Positions 9,132-20,864 of a DNA stretch of 64,000 nucleotides are shown here, in pieces. The notes beneath the pieces were generated by a model. That model saw nothing but the letters and a program-made list of their open reading frames with translations, had not been told where the DNA came from and did no database searches. The translations under genes and the position numbers were made by a program. Where the stretch lies: contig JADJPT010000001.1 in NCBI GenBank assembly GCA_016713125.1, positions 248,001-312,000 of the forward strand, read 5' to 3'. Position 1 is the first letter of the stretch. Every line of letters starts with the position of its first letter. This DNA is from Betaproteobacteria bacterium. Its GTDB lineage: Bacteria > Pseudomonadota > Gammaproteobacteria > Burkholderiales > SG8-39.

Positions 9132-10188
9132 AGGCGGGACGGGGCCGGGCCCCGGTTCGGTTCGCGGGCGCGGCGCCCGTGGTTGCGGGCCGGGTCAGCG
9201 CCATGCCCAGGATCAGGAACTCGTCCCAGGGATCGCCCTTGGCGAGGCCCTTGGACACGCGGTCGATCTTCGCGGCGTGCGTCAGCGCCGCCTCGACGGC
9301 CGGGCGCGCCAGGCGACGCAGCGCCGTGCGCGTGGCCGCCTCCTTGTTGCGCCACACGCGGTTCTCGCGGAACAACTGCTCCACCTGGCGGCCGGCGGCC
9401 ACCCCGGTGTGGATGCGCGCCAGGCCGCGCAACTCCTCGGCCAGCGCCCACAGCACGAAGGTGGGGGCTTCGCCCTCGCCACGCAAGCCCTCGAGCACGC
9501 GCGCGTAGCGCGCGGTGTCGCCGCTCAGCAGCGCCTCGACCAGGCCCTGCACGTCGTAGCGCGCGACGCTGGTCACCGCGGCCTGCACGTCCTCGAGCTG
9601 CAGTTCGCCCTCCGGCAGCAACAGGGCGAGCTTCTGTACTTCCTGGTGCGCGGCGAGCAGGTTGCCCTCGACGCGCTCGGCCAGGAACTGCAGGGTCTCG
9701 GGTCCGGCGCGCTGCCTGGCGCGTGCCAGGCGCGCGGCGATCCACTCGGGCAGGCGGGCGCGGTCCATCGGCCAGACCTCGACCACCACGCCGGCGGCCG
9801 ACAGCGCGAGGAACCACCTGGAATTCTGCCCGGCCTTGTCCAAGCGCGGCAGCGTCACCAGGGTCACGCAGTCGGGGTTCAACACGGCGCAGTAGCGCTC
9901 GATGGCCGCTGCGCCTTCGGTGCCGGGTTTGCCGGTGGGCAGGCGCAGTTCGACGATCTTGCGCTCGCCGAACAGCGACTGGCTGGCGCCGGCGTTCAGC
10001 AGCTCGCTCCAGTCGAAGTAGCGCTCGGCGATGAACAGCTCGCGTTCGCTGCAGCCGGCCTTGCGTGCGGCGGCGCGTATCGCGTCTGCCGATTCGAGCG
10101 CGATCAGCGGCTCGTCGCCGTGGACGACGTACAGGGGCGCGAGGGACTTGGAGAGCTGCGCCTCGAGTTGGTCGGCGCGGACCTGCAT
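9121..10188 (-). CDS. holA: DNA polymerase III subunit delta
   Basis: 355 residues, matching HolA, the clamp-loader subunit that opens the beta clamp. Recognisable parts are the N-terminal PLYVVHGDEPLIALESADAI, the beta-interaction region around NAGASQSLFGERKIVELRLP, and the central FLAERVEGNLLAAHQEVQKL. It starts five bases after the lptE stop and overlaps proA by 11 bases, so expression is tightly coupled within the cluster. Confidence 0.94.
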   Translation of the reverse strand: MQVRADQLEAQLSKSLAPLYVVHGDEPLIALESADAIRAAARKAGCSERELFIAERYFDWSELLNAGASQSLFGERKIVELRLPTGKPGTEGAAAIERYCAVLNPDCVTLVTLPRLDKAGQNSRWFLALSAAGVVVEVWPMDRARLPEWIAARLARARQRAGPETLQFLAERVEGNLLAAHQEVQKLALLLPEGELQLEDVQAAVTSVARYDVQGLVEALLSGDTARYARVLEGLRGEGEAPTFVLWALAEELRGLARIHTGVAAGRQVEQLFRENRVWRNKEAATRTALRRLARPAVEAALTHAAKIDRVSKGLAKGDPWDEFLILGMALTRPATTGAAPANRTGARPRPAYAR

Positions 10189-10193
10189 GGCGC

Positions 10194-10709
10194 CTACTGC
10201 ACCACCGGTTTTGGCGGGGTGGACGCCGACATGCGGCGCAGCAGCTGCTGCACCACGTCGAACTGCATCTCGCGGAAGATGTTGGCTTCCTCGGCCTCTT
10301 TTGCCAGCACGTCGGTGTCGCTGTAGGTGAGGTCGCGCGTGAGCTGCACGGTGGTCACCGGCAGGTATTCGCCGCCCTTGCCGTCGTGCACGCGGAAACC
10401 GACGCGGTACAGCAGCTGCAGTTCGCGCACCCGTCCGGCGGCCGACAGCGAGAGGATGTTGCGCAGGTAGGTGGTCTCGGTGAACTGGATCTGCGCCTGC
10501 GCGTCCTTGGGATCCTCGACCACGCGTGTGCGCGTGCCGGCCTGCACGTTGCGCTTGAGGTCGAGCGGCACGCCGCCGCCGGCCGTGCCGGGGATGTACA
10601 GGGTCTCGAACGGCAGGGTGGCGGTGCCGCGCAGCTGGAAGCCGCAGCCGGCCAGCGCGGCGCTCAGCAGGACGGCGATCAGCGGGGCGAAAAAGGGTCG
10701 CATGCGCAT
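10194..10709 (-). CDS. lptE: LPS-assembly lipoprotein LptE
   Basis: 171 residues with a lipoprotein signal peptide. The lipobox LAGC places the lipidated Cys at position 22, followed by GFQLRGTATLPFETLYIP, the typical mature start of LptE. LptE plugs the LptD barrel in the outer membrane during LPS insertion. The gene starts four bases after the leuS stop and ends five bases before holA. The short gap and the conserved order (leuS-lptE-holA) support the call despite low family conservation. Confidence 0.92.
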   Translation of the reverse strand: MRMRPFFAPLIAVLLSAALAGCGFQLRGTATLPFETLYIPGTAGGGVPLDLKRNVQAGTRTRVVEDPKDAQAQIQFTETTYLRNILSLSAAGRVRELQLLYRVGFRVHDGKGGEYLPVTTVQLTRDLTYSDTDVLAKEAEEANIFREMQFDVVQQLLRRMSASTPPKPVVQ

Positions 10710-10713
10710 GGCC

Positions 10714-13332
<2,619 letters not shown>

Positions 13333-13397
13333 GCCGTGGGGCCGAATGTTCTGTGACCGGGTGTGAAAAAGTTCGCAAAATCAGGGGCGAACTGAAA

Positions 13398-13403
13398 ATT
13401 ATA
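13398..13403 (-). promoter_or_regulatory. probable -10 box for the leuS cluster
   Basis: The minus strand reads TATAAT here in the 140-base divergent gap between leuS and the FecR gene, giving a leader of about 60 bases before the leuS ATG at 13332. I cannot find a good -35 at 16-18 bases. A GTTCGC/GCGAAC inverted repeat (13373-13392) lies just downstream of the -10. Confidence 0.4.
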
Positions 13404-13472
13404 GCCGAATCCACCCAGCCGCCCCGAGCGTATAGCTGTGCACACACCGCCACCCGACCCACGGAGCCCGCC

Positions 13473-14351
13473 ATGAAGTCCATGCACACGCTGCTGCTTT
13501 GCGCCGCCCTCGCCGCGGCCCAGTCCGCCTTCGCCGCCCCGCCCGCGCCGGCCGCCACCGTCGCCGGCGTGCAGATGCCCGCCTGGGTCGAGCGCGCCGA
13601 CGGGCGCCGCACGCCGCTCGCGCCGGGCATGGAACTCAAGGCCGGGGAACTGGTGCGCACCGGCGCGCAGTCGCGGCTGCTGCTGAAGATGGCCGAAGGC
13701 AGCCTGGTCAAGCTGGGCGAGAACGGCGCGCTGCGGCTCGAGGAACTGAAGGCCGATCAGGGCGGCGTGTTCAGGGCCGCGATGAAGGTCGCCGAGGGCG
13801 CCTTCCGCTTCACCACCGATGCGCTGGCCAAGCACCGCCGGCGCGACATCAACGTGCTGGTCTCCAACGTGACGGTGGGCATACGCGGCACCGACCTGTG
13901 GGGCAAGTCCGAGGCCAACCGGCAGATCGTCTGCCTGATCGAGGGCCGGATCGAGGTGCGCCCCGAAGGCGAGGGCACCATCAGCATGGGCGAGCCGCTG
14001 CAGTTCTACATCCGCGAAGGCGGCAAATCGCTGCCGCTGGCCAGGGTCGAACCCGGGCAGCTGGCGATCTGGGCCGCGGAAACGGAGATCGGCGCGGGCC
14101 GCGGCGCGGCGCGCAGCGGCGGACGCTGGAAGGTCACGCTGGCCTCGGTCGACACGCAGGAGGCCGCACTGGCGATCTACGACCGGTTGCGCGACAACGG
14201 CTATGCCGCCGAGATCCGCCCGGTCAAGGCCGGCGACAGTCACGTCTACGACGTGCGCATCGCGCAGCTGCCCTCGAAAGCGGAGGCCGAGGCGCTGGCC
14301 GGGCAGTTGCAGGGCCGCATGGGGGTCACGCAGACCAAAGTCTCGCTCTGA
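13473..14351 (+). CDS. secreted FecR-domain protein with C-terminal SPOR domain
   Basis: 292 residues. The ATG at 13473 has GGAG eight bases upstream and opens a clear signal peptide (MKSMHTLLLCAALAAAQSAF, cleaved after AFA). A FecR-like domain covers about 45-190, with ELVRTGAQSRLLLKM and NVLVSNVTVGIRGTDLWG. A C-terminal SPOR-like peptidoglycan-binding repeat follows (WKVTLASVDTQEAALAIYD ... DVRIAQLPSKAEAEALAGQL). No sigma factor or TonB receptor is adjacent, so this is not a classical FecIR system; an envelope role is inferred. Confidence 0.82.
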   Translation: MKSMHTLLLCAALAAAQSAFAAPPAPAATVAGVQMPAWVERADGRRTPLAPGMELKAGELVRTGAQSRLLLKMAEGSLVKLGENGALRLEELKADQGGVFRAAMKVAEGAFRFTTDALAKHRRRDINVLVSNVTVGIRGTDLWGKSEANRQIVCLIEGRIEVRPEGEGTISMGEPLQFYIREGGKSLPLARVEPGQLAIWAAETEIGAGRGAARSGGRWKVTLASVDTQEAALAIYDRLRDNGYAAEIRPVKAGDSHVYDVRIAQLPSKAEAEALAGQLQGRMGVTQTKVSL

Positions 14352-14497
14352 GCGAGCCGACTTTCGCGTGCACCAGGGGCGGCGCAAGCCGCCCTTTGCA
14401 TTTGACGACCCGCCGGTGCCGGTGCGGCCAGCACGTACAATGCAGGACTCGTGCGCGCTCTCCTCTGCAGAGCCGGCGCCCCCCCCGCCTGGATTCC

Positions 14498-16788
14498 ATG
14501 TCACTGCATCTCGAACACCTCAACCCCGAACAACTCGCCGCCGTCACGCTGCCCGACCAGCACGCCCTGATCCTGGCCGGCGCGGGCAGCGGCAAGACCC
14601 GCGTGCTGACCACGCGCATCGCCTGGCTGATCAAGAACGGCATGGCCACGCCGGGAGGCATCCTCGCGGTGACCTTCACCAACAAGGCGGCGCGCGAGAT
14701 GCTGGTGCGCCTGACCGCCATGCTGCCGGTCAACCCGCGCGGCATGTGGATCGGCACCTTCCACGGCCTGTGCAACCGCATGCTGCGCGCCCACCATCGC
14801 GACGCCGGCCTGCCGCAGATCTTCCAGATCCTCGACACCGCCGACCAGCTGGCCGCGGTCAAGCGCGTGGTCAAGGGCCTGAACATGGACGAGGACAAGT
14901 TCCCGCCGCGCGAGGTGCAGTGGTACATCAACGCGCGCAAGGAAGAGGGCCTGCGCGCCGGCGACGTGCAGGCGCCGGACGACATGACGCGCCGCTACCT
15001 CGAGGCCTACGCGACCTACGACGAGCAGTGCAACCGCGACGGGGTGGTCGACTTCCCCGAACTGCTGCTGCGCAGCTACGAGCTGCTCAACCGCAACGAG
15101 ATCCTGCGCAACCACTACGCGCAGCGCTTCCGCCACATCCTGGTCGACGAGTTCCAGGACACCAACAAGCTGCAGTACCGCTGGCTGAAGCTGCTGTGCG
15201 GCCCCGGCGCGTGCATGTTCGCGGTCGGCGACGACGACCAGTCGATCTACCGCTTCCGCGGCGCCAACGTCGGCAACATGGCCGATTTCGAGCGCGACTT
15301 CCAGGTCGGCAAGGTGATCCGCCTGGAGCAGAACTACCGCTCGCACGGCAACATCCTCGACGCGGCCAACGCGCTGATCGCCAACAACGAGAACCGCCTG
15401 GGCAAGAACCTGTGGACCGCGGCGGGCAGCGGCGAGCCGCTGCGCGTGTACGAGTCCGAATCCGACCTGGCCGAGGCGCGCTGGATCGTCGACGAGGTGC
15501 AGAGCCTGTCGCGCGAGGGCATGCGCTACCAGGACATCGCCATCCTGTACCGCTCCAACGCGCAGTCGCGCGTGATCGAGCACGCGTTGTTCTCGGCCGG
15601 CATCGCCTATCGCGTGTACGGCGGCCTGCGCTTCTTCGAGCGCGCCGAGGTCAAACATGCGCTCGCCTACCTGCGCCTGGTCGCCAGCCCCGAGGACGAC
15701 AACGCCTTCCTGCGGGTGTGCAATTTCCCGCCGCGCGGCATCGGCGCGCGCTCGGTCGAGACGCTGATCGATGCCGCACGTGCGGCGAACTCGCCGCTGT
15801 ACGCGGCGATCACCTCGCTGTCGGGCAAGTCCGGCACGGCGCTGACCGCGTTCCGCGTGCTGATCGAGGGCCTGCGCGAGGAAACGCGCGGCCTGCCGCT
15901 GCCCGAGATGGCCGGCCACGTGATCGCCAGGAGCGGCCTGGTCGAGCATTACCGGACGGAGCGCGAAGGCGCGGACCGCATCGACAACCTGAACGAACTG
16001 GTGAACGCCGCGGCGGCCTTCGATCCCGAGGAGGCCGTGATCGACATGGCCACCGGCGAGACCACCGACCCGACGCTGATGGACCCGCTCACCGCCTTCC
16101 TCGCGCACGCCGCGCTGGAGGCCGGCGAGCACCAGGCCGGCGAAGGCCAGGATGCGCTGCAGATGATGACCGTGCATTCGGCCAAGGGCCTGGAGTTCCA
16201 CGCGGTGTTCATCACCGGCATGGAAGAGGGCCTGTTCCCGCACGAGCAGAGCCTGAACGAACGCGACGGCCTGGAGGAGGAACGGCGCCTGGCCTACGTG
16301 GCGATCACGCGCGCGCGCCAGCGCCTCTATCTGTCGTTCGCGCAGACCCGCATGCTGCACGGGCAGACGCGCTACAACCTGCCTTCGCGCTTCCTCGACG
16401 AGGTTCCGGAGAAGCTCACCAAGTGGCTCACGCCGCGCCATGCCGAGCGGCGCGTGCAGCAGGTCAACGCGGCTTTCGGCGCCTGGGGCGGCGGAGCGCG
16501 CGCCGCCGGCGCCGCCGCGGGCCGCGGGCGCAGCAACTATGCGTCGGGCGGCGGGGCTTCAGCGCCCCGCCCAAACCCGCACCGGGCTTCGTCGGCACCG
16601 GCAGCCGGGGCGCGGCCGGTGCGGCCGGCGGATTCCGCGTCGGACAGAACGTGCAGCACGCCAAGTTCGGTGCCGGCGTGATCGTCGACGCCGAGGGCTC
16701 GGGCAGCGATGCGCGCGTGCAGGTGAACTTCGGTCGCCAGGGTGTGAAGTGGCTGGCCGTGGCGGTGGCCAAGCTCAGTCCGGCCTGA
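14498..16788 (+). CDS. uvrD: DNA helicase II (UvrD/PcrA), C-terminal frameshift
   Basis: A superfamily 1A 3'-5' helicase of excision and mismatch repair. Walker A is GAGSGKT (28-34), Walker B with motif II is ILVDEFQDTN, then GDDDQSIYRFRGAN, LEQNYRS and VHSAKGLEFHAVF. The frame is lost in the glycine-rich linker: a G is probably missing from the GGGG run at 16553-16556. The next frame continues with FSAPPKPAPGFVG and the conserved C-terminal domain (FRVGQNVQHAKFGAGVIVDA) to the stop at 16788. Without the correction the protein would end at 16681 and lack that RNA-polymerase-binding domain. Confidence 0.9.
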
Positions 16789-16903
16789 AGCGCACCGCAG
16801 TAGTGCGCGCGGCGGCAATCATCGCCGGGCCGACCTGCGGTAAAGTGGCGACCGTTACAAGACGGTCGACCAAGGCCGCGTTCATCATCCAAGGAGACCA
16901 GCA

Positions 16904-17876
16904 ATGAAGCGTCGCGATTTCATCGCCGCCGCCGCCGCGTCCGCGGCCGTCGGCCTCACCGCCCCTTTCGCTGCGCGCGCAACTGCGCCAGGACGTGAAG
17001 TTCCTGAACGGCTTTCCGCCCGGCGGCACCTCGGATCTGCTGGGCCGCATGCTGGCCGACGCGCTCTCGCCCATCGTCGGCCAGAAGGTGGTGGTCGAGC
17101 AGCGCACCGGGGCGAGCGGCTTCATCGCCGCCGAGGCCTGCTCCAAGGCGGCGCCCGACGGCCACACCATCTTTCTCGCGCCGATGGCGCTGATGACGAT
17201 CTCGCCGCAGATGCCCGGCATGAAGACGCCGATCGATCCGCTCAAGGATCTGACGCCTATTTCCAATGCCGGCGGCATCTACAACATGCTGGTCTCCGGG
17301 CAGAACGTGCCGTTCAAGACGGTCCCCGAACTGATCGCCTACGCCAAGAAGAACCCGGGCAAGCTGACCGGTGCCTCCGCCGGCAACGGCACCTCGCAGC
17401 ACCTGTCGCTGGAGTTCTTCAAGAAGCTGGCCGGCATCTTCATGCTGCATGTGCCCTATCGCGGCGGTGCGCCGGCCGTGCTCGACATCGTCGGCGGGCG
17501 CATCGACCTGATGTTCGGCAACATGCCCGAGTTCCTCGGCCAGATCAAAGGCGGCGGCCTGCGCCCGGTGGCCTTCGGCGGCAGCAAGCCCTCGCCGCTG
17601 TTCCCCAACCTGCCGCTGATCAGCCAGGTGCTGCCCGAGTTCAAGATCACCAACTGGTTCGGCGTGGTCGGCCCGGCCGGCATGTCGCCGGAGCTGGTCA
17701 CCTACTGGAACCAGGCGCTGCAGACCGCCATGCGCCAGCCGAAGTTCGTCGAGCTGATGACCAACAACGGCATGGAGATCCTGGCCGGCCCGCAGGAGGA
17801 GTTCAAGGCCACCATCGCCGCCGACCACAAGCGCTGGGGCGATCTGATCCGCGCGGCGGGCATCAAGGCGGAATAG
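16904..17876 (+). CDS. Bug/TctC-type periplasmic solute-binding protein, frameshifted signal peptide
   Basis: The gene opens with a Tat-like signal (MKRRDFIAAAAASAAVGL), preceded by AAGGAGA. The frame then breaks in a GC dinucleotide run at about 16972-16981 (one base gained or two lost). The mature domain continues in the next frame as VKFLNGFPPGGTSDLLGRML, ends at 17876 and has the usual 290-residue size. Bug proteins bind small carboxylates and deliver them to TctAB or act as orphan sensors. No tctA/tctB is nearby. It is followed by convergent yqaA-like DNA with two hairpins. Confidence 0.85.
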
Positions 17877-17884
17877 GTCCCGGA

Positions 17885-17973
17885 GCGGATTTCGCAAGAT
17901 TCATTTTGCGAAGTCCGCGCCTGGCGCGGGTTTGCGGGCAGTTCGTGTATCGGCAAAGATACATTTGCCCCGC
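17885..17973. repeat. two successive hairpins in a convergent intergenic gap
   Basis: The first inverted repeat (17885-17918) pairs GCGGATTTCGCAA with TTGCGAAGTCCGC, with one wobble. The second (about 17934-17973) has nested arms, GCGGGCA with TGCCCCGC outside and TGTATC/GATACA inside. They occupy the gap between the Bug gene and the convergent membrane-protein gene. No T run is present, so intrinsic termination is doubtful. Confidence 0.45.
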
Positions 17974-18011
17974 CTGCAGCCTATCCGGTGCGGCGCGTGT
18001 CCTGGAACAGC

Positions 18012-18440
18012 TCAGCTGGCCAGGGTGACCAGCGCATAGCGCGCCAGGCGTCCCGCCGCCATCCACAGCATCACCTGCAGCCAGTTCAGCCGCAGCCAGC
18101 CGGCGGCGGCGCACAGGGCTTCGCCGACCAGGGGCAGGAAGGCCAGCACGGTGGCGGGCGCGCCGTGGCGGCGCACGCGTTGCAGCACGCGCGGGTCGAG
18201 CCCGGCCAGCGTTTTCTCCGGCAGCAGGCGGCCCAGCGCATAGGTGGTCATGCCGCCGGCGGTGTTGCCCAGCGTCGCCACGGCCAGCGCCAGCGCGGTG
18301 TGCTCCGGATGCAGCTGCAGGTAGCCCCACAGCACCGCCTCGGAGGGAAACGGCAGCAGGGTGGCGGCCAGGAAGCTGGCGGCGAGCAGGCCGGCCAGGC
18401 CGGCTTCGGGTGAGATCAGCGCTTGCAGGGAGGCGAACAT
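18012..18440 (-). CDS. YqaA-family small membrane protein (VTT/SNARE-associated fold)
   Basis: 142 residues from ATG 18440; the open frame extends upstream but that part is basic and unlike the family. Four hydrophobic stretches are visible, with the family segments FLAATLLPFPSEAVLWGY and ATLGNTAGGMTTYALGR, and FLPLVGEALCAAAGWLRL near the C-terminus. YqaA proteins belong to the DedA/VTT superfamily of inner-membrane proteins; their substrate is not settled. It diverges from ilvA. Confidence 0.85.
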   Translation of the reverse strand: MFASLQALISPEAGLAGLLAASFLAATLLPFPSEAVLWGYLQLHPEHTALALAVATLGNTAGGMTTYALGRLLPEKTLAGLDPRVLQRVRRHGAPATVLAFLPLVGEALCAAAGWLRLNWLQVMLWMAAGRLARYALVTLAS

Positions 18441-18534
18441 CAGGCGCGCAGCGTAGCGCCTTTGCCGGCGCTTTTGTTTGCCGGGCGTCGCTTGCGGTAC
18501 GCTAGCACCCCTTTCGCCTGACCCGGCCGCACCC

Positions 18535-20046
18535 ATGCCCCGCGATTACCTGCAGAAGATCCTCACCGCCCGCGTCTACGACGTCGCCATCGAATCGCCG
18601 CTCGAGCCGGCGCCCAACCTCTCGGCGCGCATCGACAACCGCGTGCTGCTCAAGCGCGAGGACATGCAGCCGGTGTTCTCGTTCAAGCTGCGCGGCGCCT
18701 ACAACAAGATGTCGCGGCTCACCCCGGCGGAACTCAGGCGCGGCGTGATCGCGGCCTCGGCCGGCAACCACGCGCAGGGCGTGGCGCTGGCCGCGCAGAA
18801 GCTGGGCTGCAAGGCGGTGATCGTGATGCCGGTGACCACGCCGCAGATCAAGGTCGACGCGGTGGCGGCGCGCGGCGCCGAGGTGATCCTGACCGGCGAT
18901 TCGTACAGCGACGCCTACGGGCACGCGCGCAAGCTCGAGAAGGCGAGAAAGCTGGTGTTCGTGCATCCCTACGACGATCCGGACGTGATCGCCGGGCAGG
19001 GCACCATCGGCATGGAGATCCTGCGCCAGCACCCGGGCCCGATCGACGCCATCTTCGTCGCGGTCGGCGGCGGCGGCCTGATCTCGGGCATCGCCGCCTA
19101 CGTGAAGCGGGTGCGGCCCGAAGTGCGCGTGATCGGCGTGCAGCCGGTCGATTCGGACGCCATGACGCGTTCGCTGGCCGCGGGCCGGCGCGTGGTGCTG
19201 CCGCACGTCGGCCTGTTCGCCGACGGCGTGGCGGTCAAGCAGGTTGGCGAGGAGACCTTCCGCATCGTGCGAGAACTGGTCGACGAGATGATCTGCGTCG
19301 ACACCGACGAGATCTGCGCGGCGATCAAGGACGTGTTCGAGGACACGCGTTCCATCCTCGAGCCGGCCGGCGCCCTGGCCATCGCCGGCGCCAAGGCCTA
19401 CGTCGAGCGCAGCAACGCGCGCGGCCAGACTCTGGTGGCGATCGCCTGCGGCGCCAACACCAACTTCGACCGCCTGCGTTTCGTCGCCGAGCGCGCCGAG
19501 GTCGGCGAGCACCGCGAGGCCATCCTGGCGGTGACCATCCCCGAGAAGCCCGGCAGCTTCAAGCGCTTCTGCGCCACGCTGGGCGCGCGCAGCATCACCG
19601 AGTTCAACTACCGCATGGCCGACAGCAAGTCTGCGCACGTGTTCGTCGGCGTGCAGGTGGCGGGGCGCGGGGAGAGCGCCAGGCTGGTGCGCACGCTGGC
19701 GCGGCAGGGCCTGGAGACCCTCGACCTGTCGGACAACGAGGTCGCCAAGCTGCATGTGCGCCACATGGTCGGCGGGCACGCGCCGCTGGCACGCGACGAA
19801 CTGCTCTACCGCTTCGAGTTTCCCGAGCGCCCCGGCGCGCTGATGAACTTCCTTTCCAGCATGCGCACCGACTGGAACATCAGCCTGTTCCATTACCGCA
19901 ACCACGGCGCGGACTACGGCCGCGTGCTGGTCGGCATGCAGGTGCCGAAGAAGGAGATGGCGGCGTTCCGGCGTTTCCTCGACGAACTCGGCTACCCCTG
20001 CGTCGACGAGAGCGCCAACCCGGCCTACCGCCTGTTCCTGGGCTGA
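18535..20046 (+). CDS. ilvA: threonine ammonia-lyase, biosynthetic
   Basis: 503 residues, full length for the biosynthetic type that converts threonine to 2-oxobutyrate on the isoleucine path. The PLP lysine is Lys51 in FSFKLRGAYNKM, and the phosphate-binding loop is VAVGGGGLISG. Two C-terminal ACT-like domains (about 330-405 and 425-500, with IPEKPGSFKRFCATLG and FPERPGALMNFL) are the allosteric isoleucine/valine sites. The ATG at 18535 is chosen because MPRDYLQKIL is the conserved N-terminus. Confidence 0.95.
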   Translation: MPRDYLQKILTARVYDVAIESPLEPAPNLSARIDNRVLLKREDMQPVFSFKLRGAYNKMSRLTPAELRRGVIAASAGNHAQGVALAAQKLGCKAVIVMPVTTPQIKVDAVAARGAEVILTGDSYSDAYGHARKLEKARKLVFVHPYDDPDVIAGQGTIGMEILRQHPGPIDAIFVAVGGGGLISGIAAYVKRVRPEVRVIGVQPVDSDAMTRSLAAGRRVVLPHVGLFADGVAVKQVGEETFRIVRELVDEMICVDTDEICAAIKDVFEDTRSILEPAGALAIAGAKAYVERSNARGQTLVAIACGANTNFDRLRFVAERAEVGEHREAILAVTIPEKPGSFKRFCATLGARSITEFNYRMADSKSAHVFVGVQVAGRGESARLVRTLARQGLETLDLSDNEVAKLHVRHMVGGHAPLARDELLYRFEFPERPGALMNFLSSMRTDWNISLFHYRNHGADYGRVLVGMQVPKKEMAAFRRFLDELGYPCVDESANPAYRLFLG

Positions 20047-20069
20047 GCGCTGCGCCAGGCGCTGGCGCT

Positions 20070-20774
20070 TCAGTCGCGCGGCCCGTAGTAGTCCGGCGCG
20101 ATCTCGTGCGCCAGACAGGCCGGAGAGCTGTAGCCGGCCGGCGCGGGCGCGATCTTCGGCGCTTCGAGCAGCGCCAGGCCGTCTGTGCCGCGTGCATACA
20201 CACCGCGTTCGGTGACCACGTAATCCATGGGGATGTCGTGTTCCTGCGGATGGATGCTGGGCAGGCGCGCGCACTCGTAGCCGACGCCGATCGCCACGGT
20301 ATTCGCCGCCGATCCCGATGCGCGCATCGCCGACAGCGTGCGATCGAAGTAGCCGCCGCCGTAGCCGAGCCGGAAACCCGCCGCGTCGAAACCGTTCATC
20401 GGCAGCAGCAGCACCCCGGGGCGCACCGCCGGGCTGTGCGCCGGGTAGGGGATGTCGTAGACGCCGCGCGCCAGCGCCACGCCGGGCGCCCACAGGCGGA
20501 ACTCCAGCGGCTGCCGCGGCCCCAGCACCACCGGCAGCGCGGTCTGCGCGCCGCGCTCGCGCAGGCGCCGGGCGAGAAAGCGCGCGTCGTATTCGTTGCG
20601 GTACGGCCAGCACAGCCCCAGCGTGCCCTGCGCCAGTCCGGGGAAGGCGCGTTCCAGGTGCGCGTCGATGGCCGTGCGCAGCGCCCGCAACTGCGCGGCG
20701 TCCAGCGCCAGGCGCGCGGCGACCAGGCGCTCGCGCTCGCGCTTGCGCCAGGCGTTCAGGTCCTTCTCGTCCAT
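20070..20774 (-). CDS. fau: 5-formyltetrahydrofolate cyclo-ligase
   Basis: 234 residues from ATG 20774; a TTG 33 bases upstream is less likely. The enzyme uses ATP to turn 5-formyl-THF into 5,10-methenyl-THF. Family features are the basic N-terminal helix (DLNAWRKRERERLVAARLAL), LLLPMNGFDAAGFRLGYGGG (substrate and Mg-ATP loop) and YFDRTL. In many betaproteobacteria it sits beside the divergent slt gene, as here. Confidence 0.93.
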   Translation of the reverse strand: MDEKDLNAWRKRERERLVAARLALDAAQLRALRTAIDAHLERAFPGLAQGTLGLCWPYRNEYDARFLARRLRERGAQTALPVVLGPRQPLEFRLWAPGVALARGVYDIPYPAHSPAVRPGVLLLPMNGFDAAGFRLGYGGGYFDRTLSAMRASGSAANTVAIGVGYECARLPSIHPQEHDIPMDYVVTERGVYARGTDGLALLEAPKIAPAPAGYSSPACLAHEIAPDYYGPRD

Positions 20775-20827
20775 GCGGTGCGGGTCCAGGGCCGTTCCTT
20801 GATCCAAGTCTAACTTGCGTCGGGAAG

Positions 20828-20843
20828 GGGCCGGAATTCCGGC
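20828..20843. promoter_or_regulatory. 16-bp perfect palindrome upstream of slt
   Basis: GGCCGGAATTCCGGCC is a perfect palindrome in the -35 region of a likely slt promoter (-10 TATGCT at 20852-20857, seven bases before the slt ATG at 20865). It lies in the divergent gap with fau and could be an operator. A chance GC-rich palindrome cannot be excluded. Confidence 0.35.
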
Positions 20844-20864
20844 CTGCTGTGCTATGCTTTATCC

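Noticed and set aside
15949..16441. Long minus-strand frames opposite uvrD
   Set aside because: Antisense shadows; helicase motifs on the plus strand are complete.
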